Below are positions 17,806-27,222 of a DNA stretch of 64,000 nt, one piece after another (the stretch's first letter is position 1; each line of letters opens with the position of its first letter). The position numbers and the translations under genes are program-made. The notes below the pieces were generated by a model. The model did no database searches, was not told the DNA's origin, and saw only the letters and a list, made by a program, of their open reading frames with translations. The stretch is taken from NCBI RefSeq assembly GCF_007747655.1, contig NZ_CP036274.1, positions 6,696,001 through 6,760,000 on the forward strand, written 5' to 3'. This DNA is from Anatilimnocola aggregata (lineage in GTDB: Bacteria > Planctomycetota > Planctomycetia > Pirellulales > Pirellulaceae).

Positions 17806-18978
17806 TTAATCGCGACTGCTCGCTTCAATCACTGCAATCATTCGGGCAATGTCTTCCGCGTTGTTGTACCCGTGCAGACTGATGCGCACACCGCCGCCGC
17901 GGCAGCTCACCACCACTTCGGCAGCGAGTAACTTTTCGCGCAGTTGCGTGGGTTCGGTGCCGGGAATCGCGAACGTCACAATGCCGGAAGTATGTCCGGG
18001 CTCATTGGGGCTGAGCAAGCGGGCACCGCAGCGAGCCAGTTGTTGTCGCGCATGCTCGGCGATTGCCAGGATGTCGTTGGCGACGGGTGAAGCTTGTGGC
18101 GAAACTCCCAGTTCGCGCAGCAGCCCCAGGCTTTGCGCCAGCGCGATCTGCCCGCCCATGTTCGCCGCACCACCTTCATAGCGTGCGGCGCTCTGCTTGA
18201 TGTTGAACGCAATCCGGTCAAACTCATACGGACGCTGCACGCTGTTCCAGCCCACATGCGCAGGGCGGATGAAGTCGAGATGTTCGCGGCGCATGAACAT
18301 CAGCCCGGCCCCTTCTGGTCCGAGGAGCCACTTGTGTCCGTCGGCAGCTAAAAAATCGACCTTCGTCCGCCGCACATCAATGGGGAACACTCCCAGCCCT
18401 TGAATGGCATCGAGAAAAAAGAAAATGTTCTTCCGCTGACACAACTGGGCCACTTCGTCGAGATCGATCCGATACCCCGAGGCGTAGCCAATCCAGCTGA
18501 GGGAGAGGAGGCGAGTTCGCTCGTCGATGGCTTCTTCCAGGCGGTTCAAATCGACGAGGCCCCCCGGCACATCGACCAACCGGGTCTGCACCCCCTGAGC
18601 AGCGAGATTCAGCCACGGATAAGCATTCGACGGGAACTCGTTGGCGAGGGTGACGACATTATCGCCAGCCTGCCAAGGAAAGCCTTGGGCAATGTAATTG
18701 ATGCCCGCGGTGGTATTGGGAATCAGGGCTATTTCGTCGAGTTCCGCCCCCATCAGCTCAGCGGCATGCCGCCGGGCCTGCTCCAGTTGGCCGTTCCAGC
18801 GTGGCCAAACCGTGTCTCCCAACTCGGTCGCTTCGGTCAGCCACTGAGCCACCGCCCGTCGGGAGGGCTCCGGCAACGGCCCCACGGCGGCATGGTCGAA
18901 ATAGGCGAACCGCCGGACAACGGGCATCTGGTCGCGGAATATCCGGGCGGTTGGACTGGGCAGAGTTGGGGTGGACAC
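17806..18978 (-). CDS. Aminotransferase class V / cysteine-desulfurase-like enzyme
   Basis: 390 residues, a PLP enzyme of the class V family. The PLP lysine is in LAADGHKWLLGPEGAG near residue 218, with the DAIQGLGVFPID strand before it. FDHAAVGPLPEPSR is at the N-terminus and ALIPNTTAGINYIA follows. The mobile catalytic-loop Cys of IscS/SufS is not evident, so it is probably not a housekeeping desulfurase; isopenicillin-N-epimerase-like or kynureninase-like members are alternatives. Stands alone, convergent with holA. Confidence 0.84.
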   Translation of the reverse strand: MSTPTLPSPTARIFRDQMPVVRRFAYFDHAAVGPLPEPSRRAVAQWLTEATELGDTVWPRWNGQLEQARRHAAELMGAELDEIALIPNTTAGINYIAQGFPWQAGDNVVTLANEFPSNAYPWLNLAAQGVQTRLVDVPGGLVDLNRLEEAIDERTRLLSLSWIGYASGYRIDLDEVAQLCQRKNIFFFLDAIQGLGVFPIDVRRTKVDFLAADGHKWLLGPEGAGLMFMRREHLDFIRPAHVGWNSVQRPYEFDRIAFNIKQSAARYEGGAANMGGQIALAQSLGLLRELGVSPQASPVANDILAIAEHARQQLARCGARLLSPNEPGHTSGIVTFAIPGTEPTQLREKLLAAEVVVSCRGGGVRISLHGYNNAEDIARMIAVIEASSRD

Positions 18979-19107
18979 GATTGTAGGACCATTGCGAAAG
19001 ATGACGGCTTCGACGACAACTTGAGGGCCGACAATGATCGGCCTGCGTAGGTGACACCGCCGACGCTCGAATTATACTAGGACGCCGTAGCAAACAGGCG
19101 TGGTGCC

Positions 19108-19323
19108 ATGAGCGTTGCAGCTTTGAGGATGTCGGGAATGCCAAAGGTTCTTTGTATCGCGGGGATGGTCGTCGCCGTTCTCGTCGCGATACTTTTCATT
19201 CTCGACCTGGCCCTGCCCACGATGATGTTTCGTCGCGCGAGCATCCTGATGGACGTCGCCATGATCGCCTGCGCCATCATTCTCGGTTTCGCCAGCTGGA
19301 TGACGCTGAAAGAGCAGAAGTAA
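19108..19323 (+). CDS. Small two-helix membrane protein
   Basis: 71 residues. Two hydrophobic helices (about 14-34 and 46-64) separated by LALPTMMFRRAS, with a charged LKEQK end. The C-terminal half MPKVLCIAGMVVAVLVAIL and FASWMTLKEQK resembles a small membrane protein seen repeatedly in planctomycetes. Function unknown. An internal ATG at residue 11 is a possible start. Confidence 0.7.
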   Translation: MSVAALRMSGMPKVLCIAGMVVAVLVAILFILDLALPTMMFRRASILMDVAMIACAIILGFASWMTLKEQK

Positions 19324-19367
19324 GTTCGATTGAGTCCGGTAGCCAGTCTGAATTGCTCGTGCTCGAT

Positions 19368-20177
19368 TCAGAAGCGATTGATAATCTGACGCGGACTCTC
19401 TAGGAGTAGCGCGACTTTCTTCGCGGGCAGCATTTGTTTCACTGGTGGCGCTTGCTTAGTCGGTGCGCCGGGCTTGGTTGGCGGAAGAGGATCGGCGTGC
19501 CAGTAGGCGCTCATGCCGAGAATCAGGCGGAGCAAAACCGTGGTGGCCAGATACACCGTGTAGTGCAGCGCGGCAGCACCGAATTCAAGTTCGAGACTGG
19601 CCTGTGCGCAGACTGCGCCAATGACAATCACCACGGGAATCGCGAAAACTAACATCAGGCCGTTGCCTGCGGGATTGATATCGAGGTACGTGAACACGAA
19701 CCAGTACAAACCCCAGATCAGCGGATAGACGACCGACGGCGCAATCAACCGCAACAAAAGTTCCTGCCTCGTGAAAGGAGCCAGTTCGTCGTCGCGCAAA
19801 AATGTGTACGCGGCGAATGACAGCGGTGGGGCGAGCAGGACCGAGCCGGTAATCAAGATGACCAGCGGCACCTTCCCGCCGGGGAATCCCAAGCGCAGCA
19901 GAAAGGCCAGCAACAGCACAACGAACACGCTCGCGACAATGCCAATGATCATTGGCTTCGAGAGCTTGGTTTCGGTGCGCACCACGGGCTTGAGAACAGC
20001 CTGCCCCTTGGAATCTTTAGGGCCGGTCGGTTCTGGCGCGTGCACGACAACTTGCTGCGCGACCGTAGGAACGGTGATGACCGTTTTGCACTTGGGGCAG
20101 GGCCCCTTCTTGCCGGCAAACTTCTCACTGACCTGAAAGCGTGTTTTGCAATTCGCACAGGTGACATCAATGGGCAT
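19368..20177 (-). CDS. Zinc-ribbon multi-pass membrane protein
   Basis: 269 residues. The N-terminal 35 residues form a zinc ribbon with CANC near residue 8 and CPKC near 27, preceded by ITVP-like spacing common in planctomycete MJ0042-type finger proteins. A charged, Pro-containing linker follows, then four or five hydrophobic segments between about 75 and 225, and a Pro-rich tail (PPTKPGAPTKQAPPVKQ). The ribbon would lie in the cytoplasm. No specific function recognised. Confidence 0.78.
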   Translation of the reverse strand: MPIDVTCANCKTRFQVSEKFAGKKGPCPKCKTVITVPTVAQQVVVHAPEPTGPKDSKGQAVLKPVVRTETKLSKPMIIGIVASVFVVLLLAFLLRLGFPGGKVPLVILITGSVLLAPPLSFAAYTFLRDDELAPFTRQELLLRLIAPSVVYPLIWGLYWFVFTYLDINPAGNGLMLVFAIPVVIVIGAVCAQASLELEFGAAALHYTVYLATTVLLRLILGMSAYWHADPLPPTKPGAPTKQAPPVKQMLPAKKVALLLESPRQIINRF

Positions 20178-20482
20178 AAACGAGGTCCACGCAGCAGCAG
20201 TGGCAGAGGAGCGCCGAGCGACGATGTTCGAGACGAGACTTCAGGGGACAAAAAGTTCGTGAAGACGAGATTCTGCAGACAAGTATTCTTCGGACGAGTG
20301 CGGGCAGATGGCATTTTTCAGGACGATTTTTTTCAGACTAGCTAGCGACAAATTATATCACCAATCTGTATCGGTTGTGACGATAAGACCAAGGAAGCCA
20401 TCCCCCCCTCCAATGGACTCGTTTTCCACGCTGGTGCTGCCAGCGTGCCGCGACTTGCCTGCTATTTCAGGGGAAAATTGCA
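20178..20482. other. Gene-free interval between divergent genes
   Basis: About 305 bases between the minus-strand zinc-ribbon gene and the plus-strand methyltransferase. It should hold both promoters. It includes an A/T-rich stretch near 20310-20370 (ATTTTTTTCAGAC and CAAATTATATCACC) but no promoter match strong enough to call, no repeat and no coding frame of note. Confidence 0.5.
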
Positions 20483-21268
20483 ATGACAAATAGACGGACA
20501 GCTTCGACCAAAGCCTTTGGTGTGGAAGACGGATACGCTCCGTATCGCCTGCGGCAAGCCCGCTACTACGACCTGGGTGTCGACTGTGCCCAGTGGGCCA
20601 ACGAACACTTCGCAGCGACCGGGCGCAAATGCGAGCTGCTCGATATCGGTGCCAATGATGGCATCACTCGGCGGTACGTCGAATTGCATCCCGGCCACGA
20701 ACACGTCAACTACCATGGTGTGGACCTGTTCCCGGAGGGAACATCAGCGGTCTACAAGCAGGAAGAATGGCAACTGCACCAGATCGATCTGTCGCAAGGA
20801 CTTCCCTGCCTAGAAAGCGAAGCCTACGACATCATCGTCTGCGAGCAAGTGCTCGAACATTTGCACGACCCCGGTCTGGCGATGCGAGAAATGGTGCGCG
20901 TCCTGCGCCCTGGGGGGCGGCTGGTTTGGGGTGTGCCCATTTTCCCGCACGGCGTGCACCTCCTTCGCCGACACGTGGTTCCCGTCGTCGACAAGTGGAC
21001 TAACGCTGGCCCCCGCGGCCACGTTCAGGCCTGGTCGAAGCAGACTTTTTTAGATCTGGTCAAAGAACAATGCCCTGAGCTGACGGTCGAAGCTTCGCGC
21101 GGATTTCGCATCGTTTCGGGTGGCCTGTTGCGGCCGCTCGAGTACAGCCGCTGGTGGTGGCAGTTGAATCGCCGCGTGGGGGCTGCGGTGCCGGGCCTGT
21201 GCGTCGAAGTTCAAGTGCTGCTCCAAAAGCGGGCTGCTGGCGAAGCAGAAGTTCGCCGCGCCGCTTGA
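20483..21268 (+). CDS. Class I SAM-dependent methyltransferase
   Basis: 261 residues. The SAM-binding glycine motif is LDIGANDGI near residue 52, with the acidic end of strand 2 at GVDLF, motif II-III at CEQVLEHLHDP and VRVLRPGGRLVWGVP. This arrangement matches Methyltransf_11/UbiE-like enzymes. Substrate unknown. AGGGG nine bases before the ATG. Followed by a strong terminator, so it is monocistronic. Confidence 0.86.
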   Translation: MTNRRTASTKAFGVEDGYAPYRLRQARYYDLGVDCAQWANEHFAATGRKCELLDIGANDGITRRYVELHPGHEHVNYHGVDLFPEGTSAVYKQEEWQLHQIDLSQGLPCLESEAYDIIVCEQVLEHLHDPGLAMREMVRVLRPGGRLVWGVPIFPHGVHLLRRHVVPVVDKWTNAGPRGHVQAWSKQTFLDLVKEQCPELTVEASRGFRIVSGGLLRPLEYSRWWWQLNRRVGAAVPGLCVEVQVLLQKRAAGEAEVRRAA

Positions 21269-21296
21269 GATTTCGTTTGCCAATTCTGAAAATGCT

Positions 21297-21326
21297 CGCC
21301 GCATTGTGAATTCAATGCGGCGTTTT
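21297..21326 (+). terminator. Intrinsic terminator after methyltransferase
   Basis: Nine-base-pair stem CGCCGCATT/AATGCGGCG, eight-base loop, then TTTT. The upstream side also has GAAAA, so it could serve both directions. It lies 28 bases past the methyltransferase stop. Confidence 0.75.
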
Positions 21327-21499
21327 CATGCGCACTTCGACTCTCCCCCTCTCCTTGTCTCTGCCCAGCCCTCGCGGATAATTCATTCTCGACCTTTCCG
21401 CGAGTTCGTTCCTTCCCGGCCAAGGGTGCGCCGATTATTGCCAGCGATATCATTCTCGACGATCGACTCACTGCGCTGCGCGATGCGCTCCTCGCCTTC

Positions 21500-22294
21500 T
21501 TGCGTCCGTTGCCGAGCGCAGCGGTAGCGTTCTCGGGAGGTGTCGATTCAGCGGTCGTCGCCCAGGCGGCGTTCCTGGCATTGGGAAACCGAGCGGTCGC
21601 GGTGACCGGCGTGAGTGCCAGCCTGGCCACGGGCGAATTGGAACATGCTCAACAGATCGCCGCGCAAATAGGCATTCGGCACGAGATTGTTTCGACCGAG
21701 GAACTGGCTCGCGCCGGTTATGTGGCGAATTCGCCCGATCGCTGCTACCACTGCAAGACGGAGCTCTACACCAAGCTGACCGAGTTGGCTCCCTCCTGGG
21801 GCGTGAGCGCGCTGTTGAATGGGGCTAATCTTGATGACCTGGGTGACTATCGCCCCGGCATGCGAGCGGCGAGTGAGTTTCGCGTGCTAAGTCCGCTGGC
21901 CGAATGCGGCCTGAATAAAGCCGACGTCCGCGAACTGGCCCGCCATTGGCACTTGCCTTGTGCCGAAAAACCGGCCACGCCGTGCTTGAGCAGCCGGATT
22001 GCCTATGGCGAACAAGTCACTCCCGAACGTCTCGCGCGGATCGATCAAGCGGAAGTCTTTTTGCGTAGCTTGGGTCTGGGAGACCTGCGCGTGCGGTTGC
22101 ATGCGGGAGAGCTCGCCCGCATTGAAGTCCCACTCGATGTGCTGCCAACCTTGACGCAGCCTGAACTGCGTGAGCAGATTGCCCAGCAATTTAAAGCACT
22201 CGGGTTTCGCTTCGTCACGCTCGATCTGCAAGGCTTTCGCTCCGGCAGCCTGAACTCGCTGCTGAGCTTGTCGAAAGCGACCATTCCTGAGTAG
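21500..22294 (+). CDS. larE: ATP-dependent sacrificial sulfur transferase LarE
   Basis: 264 residues from the TTG at 21500. LarE sulfurises the nicotinic-acid-derived cofactor of lactate racemase by giving up its own cysteine sulfur. The PP-loop SGGVDSAVV is near residue 12. DRCYHCKTELY near 77, GANLDDLGDYRPGM near 105 and CLSSRI near 162 are the family landmarks; the Cys in CLSSRI is the likely donor. The frame stays open well upstream of 21500 with no ATG, GTG or TTG in a good place, so the real start may be a rare codon or the true N-terminus may be slightly longer than drawn. LarB and LarC are not in the window. Confidence 0.85.
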   Translation: MRPLPSAAVAFSGGVDSAVVAQAAFLALGNRAVAVTGVSASLATGELEHAQQIAAQIGIRHEIVSTEELARAGYVANSPDRCYHCKTELYTKLTELAPSWGVSALLNGANLDDLGDYRPGMRAASEFRVLSPLAECGLNKADVRELARHWHLPCAEKPATPCLSSRIAYGEQVTPERLARIDQAEVFLRSLGLGDLRVRLHAGELARIEVPLDVLPTLTQPELREQIAQQFKALGFRFVTLDLQGFRSGSLNSLLSLSKATIPE

Positions 22295-22970
22295 GGCGGA
22301 CCAGTCGAATGTTAGGAAGGGACTGGGGTTTACATTTAAGTTTCGGGGCGACGGACCGGCAGCGCAAGCGCCGAGAGTAGCGTGTCGATCGTCCTAAGTA
22401 CGTTCTTGCTCAAGTCCGTTTGCGCTCTATTTGTTGACAAACCACCGGAGCCTTTCCCCGCAACCTAGCGCAACTCTCGGGAAATACGCGTGTCAGCGTA
22501 AGACTGCGAACCGCCCCCCCATAGGAGCGATAGCGCCACTTACGGCGATTCAACTGCTGCTTTACGTGCCACCAAGTTGTCAAAGACCTACGGACTGTCC
22601 GCCATCGCTAATAGACGTTCAAGTGTGGACTCGTCTGGTCACGGATCTTGGGAAATCATCCAGGCTCTTACACGTAGGGTGCGGCTGATGTCGCGGCGGT
22701 CGTCTTGGCGATGACGATGGAGTTTCCCGCGACGAGGTCTACCAAAGGGTCCGTCAGAGTGGCAGTCGCTCGCTACGCGAAAGCGCCATAAAGTTTGAAG
22801 GCGAGAACGTACTTCCAACAGGTTACCGATAACGCTTTCACGGCCAGTGAGAATTGGCTTAGCTACCTTCTCTCACGGTGAGCCGCATCGCGTTTGAGTC
22901 CAGCGAGATTCGGGAGCCGTTAGCACGATTCTATCCACCCTAGCCATGAATGGTCGCCGCGGCTGCCTAC
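22295..22970. other. Gene-free stretch, about 680 bases
   Basis: No frame here reads like a protein; the longest (22431-22688) has a random-looking composition. I saw no tRNA, RNase P, tmRNA or SRP-like core. A hairpin GCGGCTG/CAGCCGC with an eight-base loop (22959-22980) overlaps the end of the ABC permease gene and may end its transcript on the minus strand. The rest may be a decayed gene or hold a noncoding RNA. Confidence 0.5.
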
Positions 22971-24083
22971 CTACAGCCGCTTCTGCATGCTGAGCGAGCC
23001 GACGACAAGGGCGAAGAGCGCCATCGACCAGAGTACGACGGCATGCAGCCAGAGTTCGTTCCAGCCGCCACCACGCAGAATCACACTCCGTGAGGCGTCG
23101 ATCATCCACGTGGTCGGAATGAGCTGCGAAACCCATTGCAGCGGCAGCGGCATCGAGTCGATCGGGAAGACATAACCCGACAGAAAGATCGAGGGCAGGA
23201 AGGTCCCCATCGCGACCTGACCAGCTGCTTCCCGCGTCGCAGCCTTGGTCGAAATCCAGAGGCCAGCACCCAAGTTTGCCAGCACAAACGGAAACGTGAT
23301 CATGAGCAGGGTGATGAACAGACCGTGAATCGGTACGCGGAAAATAACTCGCATCAGCAGGGCGATAAAGCAGAATTCGAACAGTGTCAGGATGATGTAC
23401 GGTGCCATCTTGCCGAGAATCAACTCGCTGCGGCGCACCGGTGTCATGTAGAGCTGTTCGAGCGTGCCAAGTTCTTTTTCTCGCACGATGGCATTGGCCG
23501 ATAGGACCGTCGACATCATCTGGCACATCACCACCATCAGCCCGGGAATGAAAAAGTTCGCCGAGCGCATGTCGGGATTGAACAGCAGACGTGGCCGCGC
23601 TTCGATGGGGAGCGCATTGTCGCCGAGAATTCGAGCTAGCGATTGACGCAAGGCAATCGCGTTGCTTACGTTCACGGCTTCACCAGCGATGCTCGATTCG
23701 GTTCCATCGACCAGCACGAGAAACTGAGCGGAACGATCCGCTTCGAGTTGACGTGAGAAGTCTTCGGGAATGATGATTCCCACCCGCGCTTTGCCCGCCA
23801 CAATCAACTGGCTCGCTTCTCGATCGGTAAAGGCGCGATGCACGATCTTGAACGAATGGGAATTCTCGAACTGTTGCAACAGCTGACGACTTTCCTGGGT
23901 TCCCGCCAGGTCAACGACCACCGTGCGCACATTCCGCACATTCGTGTCGATGGCATACCCCAGCATGAAGAGCTCCATCACGGGGACAAACAGCGTGAAG
24001 AACAGCGTTTGCGGATCGCGCAGGATATGGAGCATTTCCTTGCGGCCAATCGAAAACGTCCGCAAGAGTGTGTCGCCATTCAT
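22971..24083 (-). CDS. ABC-2 type transporter permease
   Basis: 370 residues. An N-terminal membrane helix (LFFTLFVPVMELFMLGYAI) is followed by a large extracytoplasmic domain (about 45-165) and five further helices, including FFIPGLMVVMCQMMSTVLSA and the C-terminal SIFLSGYVFPIDSMPLPLQW. EKELGTLEQLYMTPVRRSE is the ABC-2 signature. Resembles YhhJ/YbhS/YbhR permeases of MDR-type efflux. The last gene of the HlyD-ATPase-permease run; only one permease is present, whereas the E. coli YbhFSR system has two. Confidence 0.9.
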   Translation of the reverse strand: MNGDTLLRTFSIGRKEMLHILRDPQTLFFTLFVPVMELFMLGYAIDTNVRNVRTVVVDLAGTQESRQLLQQFENSHSFKIVHRAFTDREASQLIVAGKARVGIIIPEDFSRQLEADRSAQFLVLVDGTESSIAGEAVNVSNAIALRQSLARILGDNALPIEARPRLLFNPDMRSANFFIPGLMVVMCQMMSTVLSANAIVREKELGTLEQLYMTPVRRSELILGKMAPYIILTLFEFCFIALLMRVIFRVPIHGLFITLLMITFPFVLANLGAGLWISTKAATREAAGQVAMGTFLPSIFLSGYVFPIDSMPLPLQWVSQLIPTTWMIDASRSVILRGGGWNELWLHAVVLWSMALFALVVGSLSMQKRL

Positions 24084-24149
24084 CTATGGATCCAGTTCGT
24101 GGAACTATTTCGTTGGTGGTTCGGTGTGGTCGGTGGTTCGTATTCACAG

Positions 24150-24180
24150 ACTCCCTCTTCTGACTACTTCGGGGAGAGGG
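24150..24180. repeat. REP-like element, family E, imperfect copy 1
   Basis: CCCTCTTC and GGGGAGAGGG flank a short spacer between the permease and ATPase genes. A better copy lies at 25183-25210. Both fall in the two gaps on either side of the ATPase gene. Confidence 0.5.
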
Positions 24181-24195
24181 AACTTGAATGAGACG

Positions 24196-25143
24196 TCAAC
24201 CTGCTTGGGCTAACTCGCGCGTGCGATTCCGGGCGATTGTCACAAAGACGTCTTCGAGATTTGCGCCTGCGTCGCGAATGGACACATCGGGAGCGACGAG
24301 GTCGCGCAAGTCGTCCCGTACATCGACGAGCGCATGCACGGACTGTCCGAAGATGGTTGCCTCTTTAACCGTCGGGCGAGTCTTCAAAACATGTAGCAGT
24401 GCGGCGATATCCGGCGCGACGATTTCGACCCGCCGAAATCCCGCGGGAGTGACTTCCGGCAGCTGTTTCAGTTCCGTGGGGGAGCCGATGACCAGCAGCT
24501 TCGATAGATGCAGATAGCCCACGCGTCCGCACCGTTCGGCCTCATCCATGTAGTGTGTAGTGATGAGCAGCGTGATCCCTTGCGCAGCGAGTTGAAAGAG
24601 CAAGTCCCACAGTTCGCGGCGGGCGACGGGATCGACCCCCGCAGTCGGCTCATCGAGAAACACCAATTGCGGGCGATGAAGCAGCGCGCAGACGAGTGCC
24701 AGGCGTTGCTTCCAGCCACCTGATAGCCGCCCTGCCCAACGATCCAAGTAAGGACCGAGTCCCGTCAGTTCGATAAGTTCCTTCTGCCGCAGCTTAGCCT
24801 CTGTCTTACGCAGGCCATAAATGCCCGAATAGAAGTCCATGTTCTCCTGCGTCGTCAAATCTGAATAGAGCGAGAACTTTTGCGACATGTACCCGATCGA
24901 CTGCCGCACTTCGTCGGCTTCTTTCACCACATCGCGCCCCAGCACCGTCGCCGTACCTTCAGCCAGGGGCAACAATCCGCAAAGCGCGCGAATGAGAGTC
25001 GTCTTTCCCGAGCCGTTGGGCCCGAGCAGTCCGAAGACTTCGCCCCCATACACTTGCAAGTCGACCTGGTCGACTGCAGTAAAACTGCCGAAACGGAGCG
25101 TCAAACCACGGACGTCGATCACGGGTGTGGATGGGATGGACAT
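24196..25143 (-). CDS. ABC transporter ATP-binding protein
   Basis: 315 residues from the ATG at 25143. Walker A GPNGSGKT near residue 40, Q-loop SQKFSLYSD near 90, signature [19 protein letters not shown] near 138, Walker [14 protein letters not shown] and the H-loop [12 protein letters not shown]. The C-terminal 80 residues resemble the CcmA/YbhF accessory region. The ORF could be extended to 25269 but that adds a Pro/Arg-rich stub with no homology pattern. Pairs with the permease downstream and the HlyD-like protein upstream. Confidence 0.92.
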   Translation of the reverse strand: MSIPSTPVIDVRGLTLRFGSFTAVDQVDLQVYGGEVFGLLGPNGSGKTTLIRALCGLLPLAEGTATVLGRDVVKEADEVRQSIGYMSQKFSLYSDLTTQENMDFYSGIYGLRKTEAKLRQKELIELTGLGPYLDRWAGRLSGGWKQRLALVCALLHRPQLVFLDEPTAGVDPVARRELWDLLFQLAAQGITLLITTHYMDEAERCGRVGYLHLSKLLVIGSPTELKQLPEVTPAGFRRVEIVAPDIAALLHVLKTRPTVKEATIFGQSVHALVDVRDDLRDLVAPDVSIRDAGANLEDVFVTIARNRTRELAQAG

Positions 25144-25182
25144 GGGTTTGCTCAATTTGCTCGGGGGTCGAATTTTTAAACG

Positions 25183-25210
25183 CCCTCTCCTTGGTGGTCC
25201 GGGGAGAGGG
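25183..25210. repeat. REP-like element, family E, copy 2
   Basis: Perfect eight-base arms CCCTCTCC and GGAGAGGG with a 12-base spacer, in the gap between the HlyD-like gene and the ATPase gene. Confidence 0.6.
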
Positions 25211-25253
25211 GACCAGAGCGCGAGTTGCTCACTCACCGCGCCGCGACAATCAT

Positions 25254-26417
25254 CTACTTCTTCAACCATACATCCGCAGCCATGCCGGATTTGAAGACCC
25301 CCTGCGGATCGGCGACGCGCACTTTCACGGCAAACACCTGGTGACGACGTTCGTCGATCGTTTGAATGTTGCGCGGCGTGAATTCACTTTCGGGGGCAAT
25401 GTAAATCACTTCGCCTTGAAAGCGTTTGTCGGGAAATGTGTCGATCGTCACCGCCACTTGTTGGCCGATCTTGATCCGGCCAAGATCGATCTCCGAGATA
25501 TACGCTTTCACCCACAGATCGTCGGCTCGCAGCACGAGTGCGACAGGGCGGTTCGGTGCAGCGATATCCCCCGGTCGCACACTCAGCGTTTGCACAATGC
25601 ACTTTTCCGGAGCATAGACCGTCCGTTCGCGGCGCATCACGTCGAGCTCGGCAATCTTGGCTTTCAAGTTTGCAACGGTCGCCTGGGCTTCGTCGATTTC
25701 CTCGACGCGTGTTCCTGCCTTGAGCAAGTCGAGATTAGCCTGCAGCCGAGCAAGTTCCGCAATCGATTCGGCAATCTCTTCTTCGCGATAGCCACTTTCG
25801 TACATTCGCAATTTGGCGGCGAGGGCATTCACCTGGCCGTGCAAGCGACCGTAGCGCGAGACCGCTGCATCGTAAGTTCCTTTGCTCGTGGCATTCTTTT
25901 CGAGCAGTCCCCGCTCGCGAGTCATTTCGATGCGAGCATTTTCCATTTCGGCTTTGATGCTCTCGAGTTCCGCGCTAACCTGCTCCGTCTCCTCTTGGCG
26001 AAATCCCTTTTTCATGCGCGCCAGGCGAGCATCGGCGGCTTCCTTTGCAGCCTGAGAGGCGGCGATCTCTTCTTTACGCGGTCCTCTCTCGAGCCTCGCG
26101 AGCACAGCCTCCGCAGCAGCCAGTTGAGCTTCAAGCTGCGACCGCTGGGCATCGAGTTCGGGCATTTCCAGCTCGATTACTTTCGCGCCGGCTTCCAGCA
26201 CGTCACCGTCGTCGACGAAGACTTTCGTCACTCGCCCCCCCGAACGCGAACTGAGTCGCACTTCTTGCGATTCGACCGTCCCCGGCAATTTTAGTTCGCG
26301 CGAGCTCGGGAAGAACTGGTACCAGAGGCCAGCAGATGTGCCGCCGAGGGCCAGTAAAATCGTGCCGACGAGAAAAGTCTTAGTAAGCATAGTTAGTTTC
26401 GGTTTTTTAGTAGTCAT
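25254..26417 (-). CDS. HlyD-family membrane fusion protein
   Basis: 387 residues from the ATG at 26417. One N-terminal membrane helix ([20 protein letters not shown]) is followed by the first lipoyl half ([20 protein letters not shown] and [15 protein letters not shown]), then a long coiled coil from about 95 to 250 built of Glu/Arg/Ala heptads, the second lipoyl half, and a beta-barrel ([23 protein letters not shown]). This links the inner-membrane exporter to an outer-membrane channel. First gene of the operon on this strand. No TolC-like gene is visible in the window. Confidence 0.9.
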   Translation of the reverse strand: MTTKKPKLTMLTKTFLVGTILLALGGTSAGLWYQFFPSSRELKLPGTVESQEVRLSSRSGGRVTKVFVDDGDVLEAGAKVIELEMPELDAQRSQLEAQLAAAEAVLARLERGPRKEEIAASQAAKEAADARLARMKKGFRQEETEQVSAELESIKAEMENARIEMTRERGLLEKNATSKGTYDAAVSRYGRLHGQVNALAAKLRMYESGYREEEIAESIAELARLQANLDLLKAGTRVEEIDEAQATVANLKAKIAELDVMRRERTVYAPEKCIVQTLSVRPGDIAAPNRPVALVLRADDLWVKAYISEIDLGRIKIGQQVAVTIDTFPDKRFQGEVIYIAPESEFTPRNIQTIDERRHQVFAVKVRVADPQGVFKSGMAADVWLKK

Positions 26418-26618
26418 GTTGGTGCTGCGGCAGCCGACAGTTGCAGCCGGCAGCATCTCCTCTTAAGCTCAGTCGGGGTGAACCAGTCGGATGACAGACT
26501 AGTCTCCCTAAATAGCTGAGCAGCCGCGGAACCCTTTTCAGACACAAAAACCGCGCAAAGAATCGTGATCTTCCGTAAGTTCCTGGTGCTGCACACTTTG
26601 CGACAGGTAAAATAACGC

Positions 26619-27221
26619 ATGGATCCTGCGGCCACGGTGGAGTTACAGCTGCTGCTCGACCGCCTGCGAGCAGGCGACGAACAGGCTCGGCGCGAGTTCT
26701 TGGAACGAGCCTGCGAGCGGTTACGTCGCCTGGCAGGCAAGATCCTTTCGGGATCGTTCCCCCAAGTGCAGCGTCGGCACGAGGTCGACAGCATCGTGCA
26801 TGAAACGTGGTTTCGCTTGGTGCAAGCGATGGAAAAGGCCGATCCACCCACCGTCGCCGATTTTTTTCGTTTGGCCGCTCATAAGATTCGGCAAGTGCTG
26901 CTCGATATGGTGGCGACTGAGCGACGCGGCGGACATCAGCACGAAACACTCGTTCCCAACAACGATTCGTTTGCCAGCCGGCATGAACCGGCCGACCACT
27001 CGCTCGATGGCGCGCGGCTGGCCGTGTGGACTGAATTTCACAACAAGGTTGGCAAGCTCGCCGAGGCAGAGCGCACTATTTTCGAAATGCACTACTATCT
27101 CGGCCTGCCTCAGGCGGAGATTGCGAGGATCCTGGAACTTCATCCGCGCAAAGTCAGTTATCTTTGGGTCTCAGCCACGGAAGAGTTAGCTGGCGATCTG
27201 ACGCAAATCGCGAGGTTATGA
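26619..27221 (+). CDS. ECF sigma factor, planctomycete kinase-linked type
   Basis: 200 residues. Sigma region 2 covers about 10-80 (ARREFLERACERLRRLAG, then VDSIVHETWFRL) and region 4 covers about 140-195 (LAEAERTIFEMHYYLGLPQ and AEIARILELHPRKVSYLW). The linker is longer than usual. This matches the ECF group that precedes a Ser/Thr kinase gene in planctomycetes. The kinase start codon lies one base after the stop of this gene, so the two are cotranslated. Phosphorylation by the partner instead of an anti-sigma factor is the likely control, by inference. Confidence 0.87.
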   Translation: MDPAATVELQLLLDRLRAGDEQARREFLERACERLRRLAGKILSGSFPQVQRRHEVDSIVHETWFRLVQAMEKADPPTVADFFRLAAHKIRQVLLDMVATERRGGHQHETLVPNNDSFASRHEPADHSLDGARLAVWTEFHNKVGKLAEAERTIFEMHYYLGLPQAEIARILELHPRKVSYLWVSATEELAGDLTQIARL

Positions 27222-27222
27222 A

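Noticed and set aside
22431-22688. 85-residue plus-strand frame in the gene-free stretch
   Set aside because: No homology pattern, no ribosome site, odd composition.
22873-23526. 217-residue minus-strand frame
   Set aside because: Shadow of the ABC permease in another frame on the same strand, with Arg/His-rich reading.
25125-26294. 389-residue plus-strand frame
   Set aside because: It is the opposite-strand shadow of the HlyD-like gene; low-complexity reading with no domain, while the minus frame has full lipoyl and coiled-coil features.
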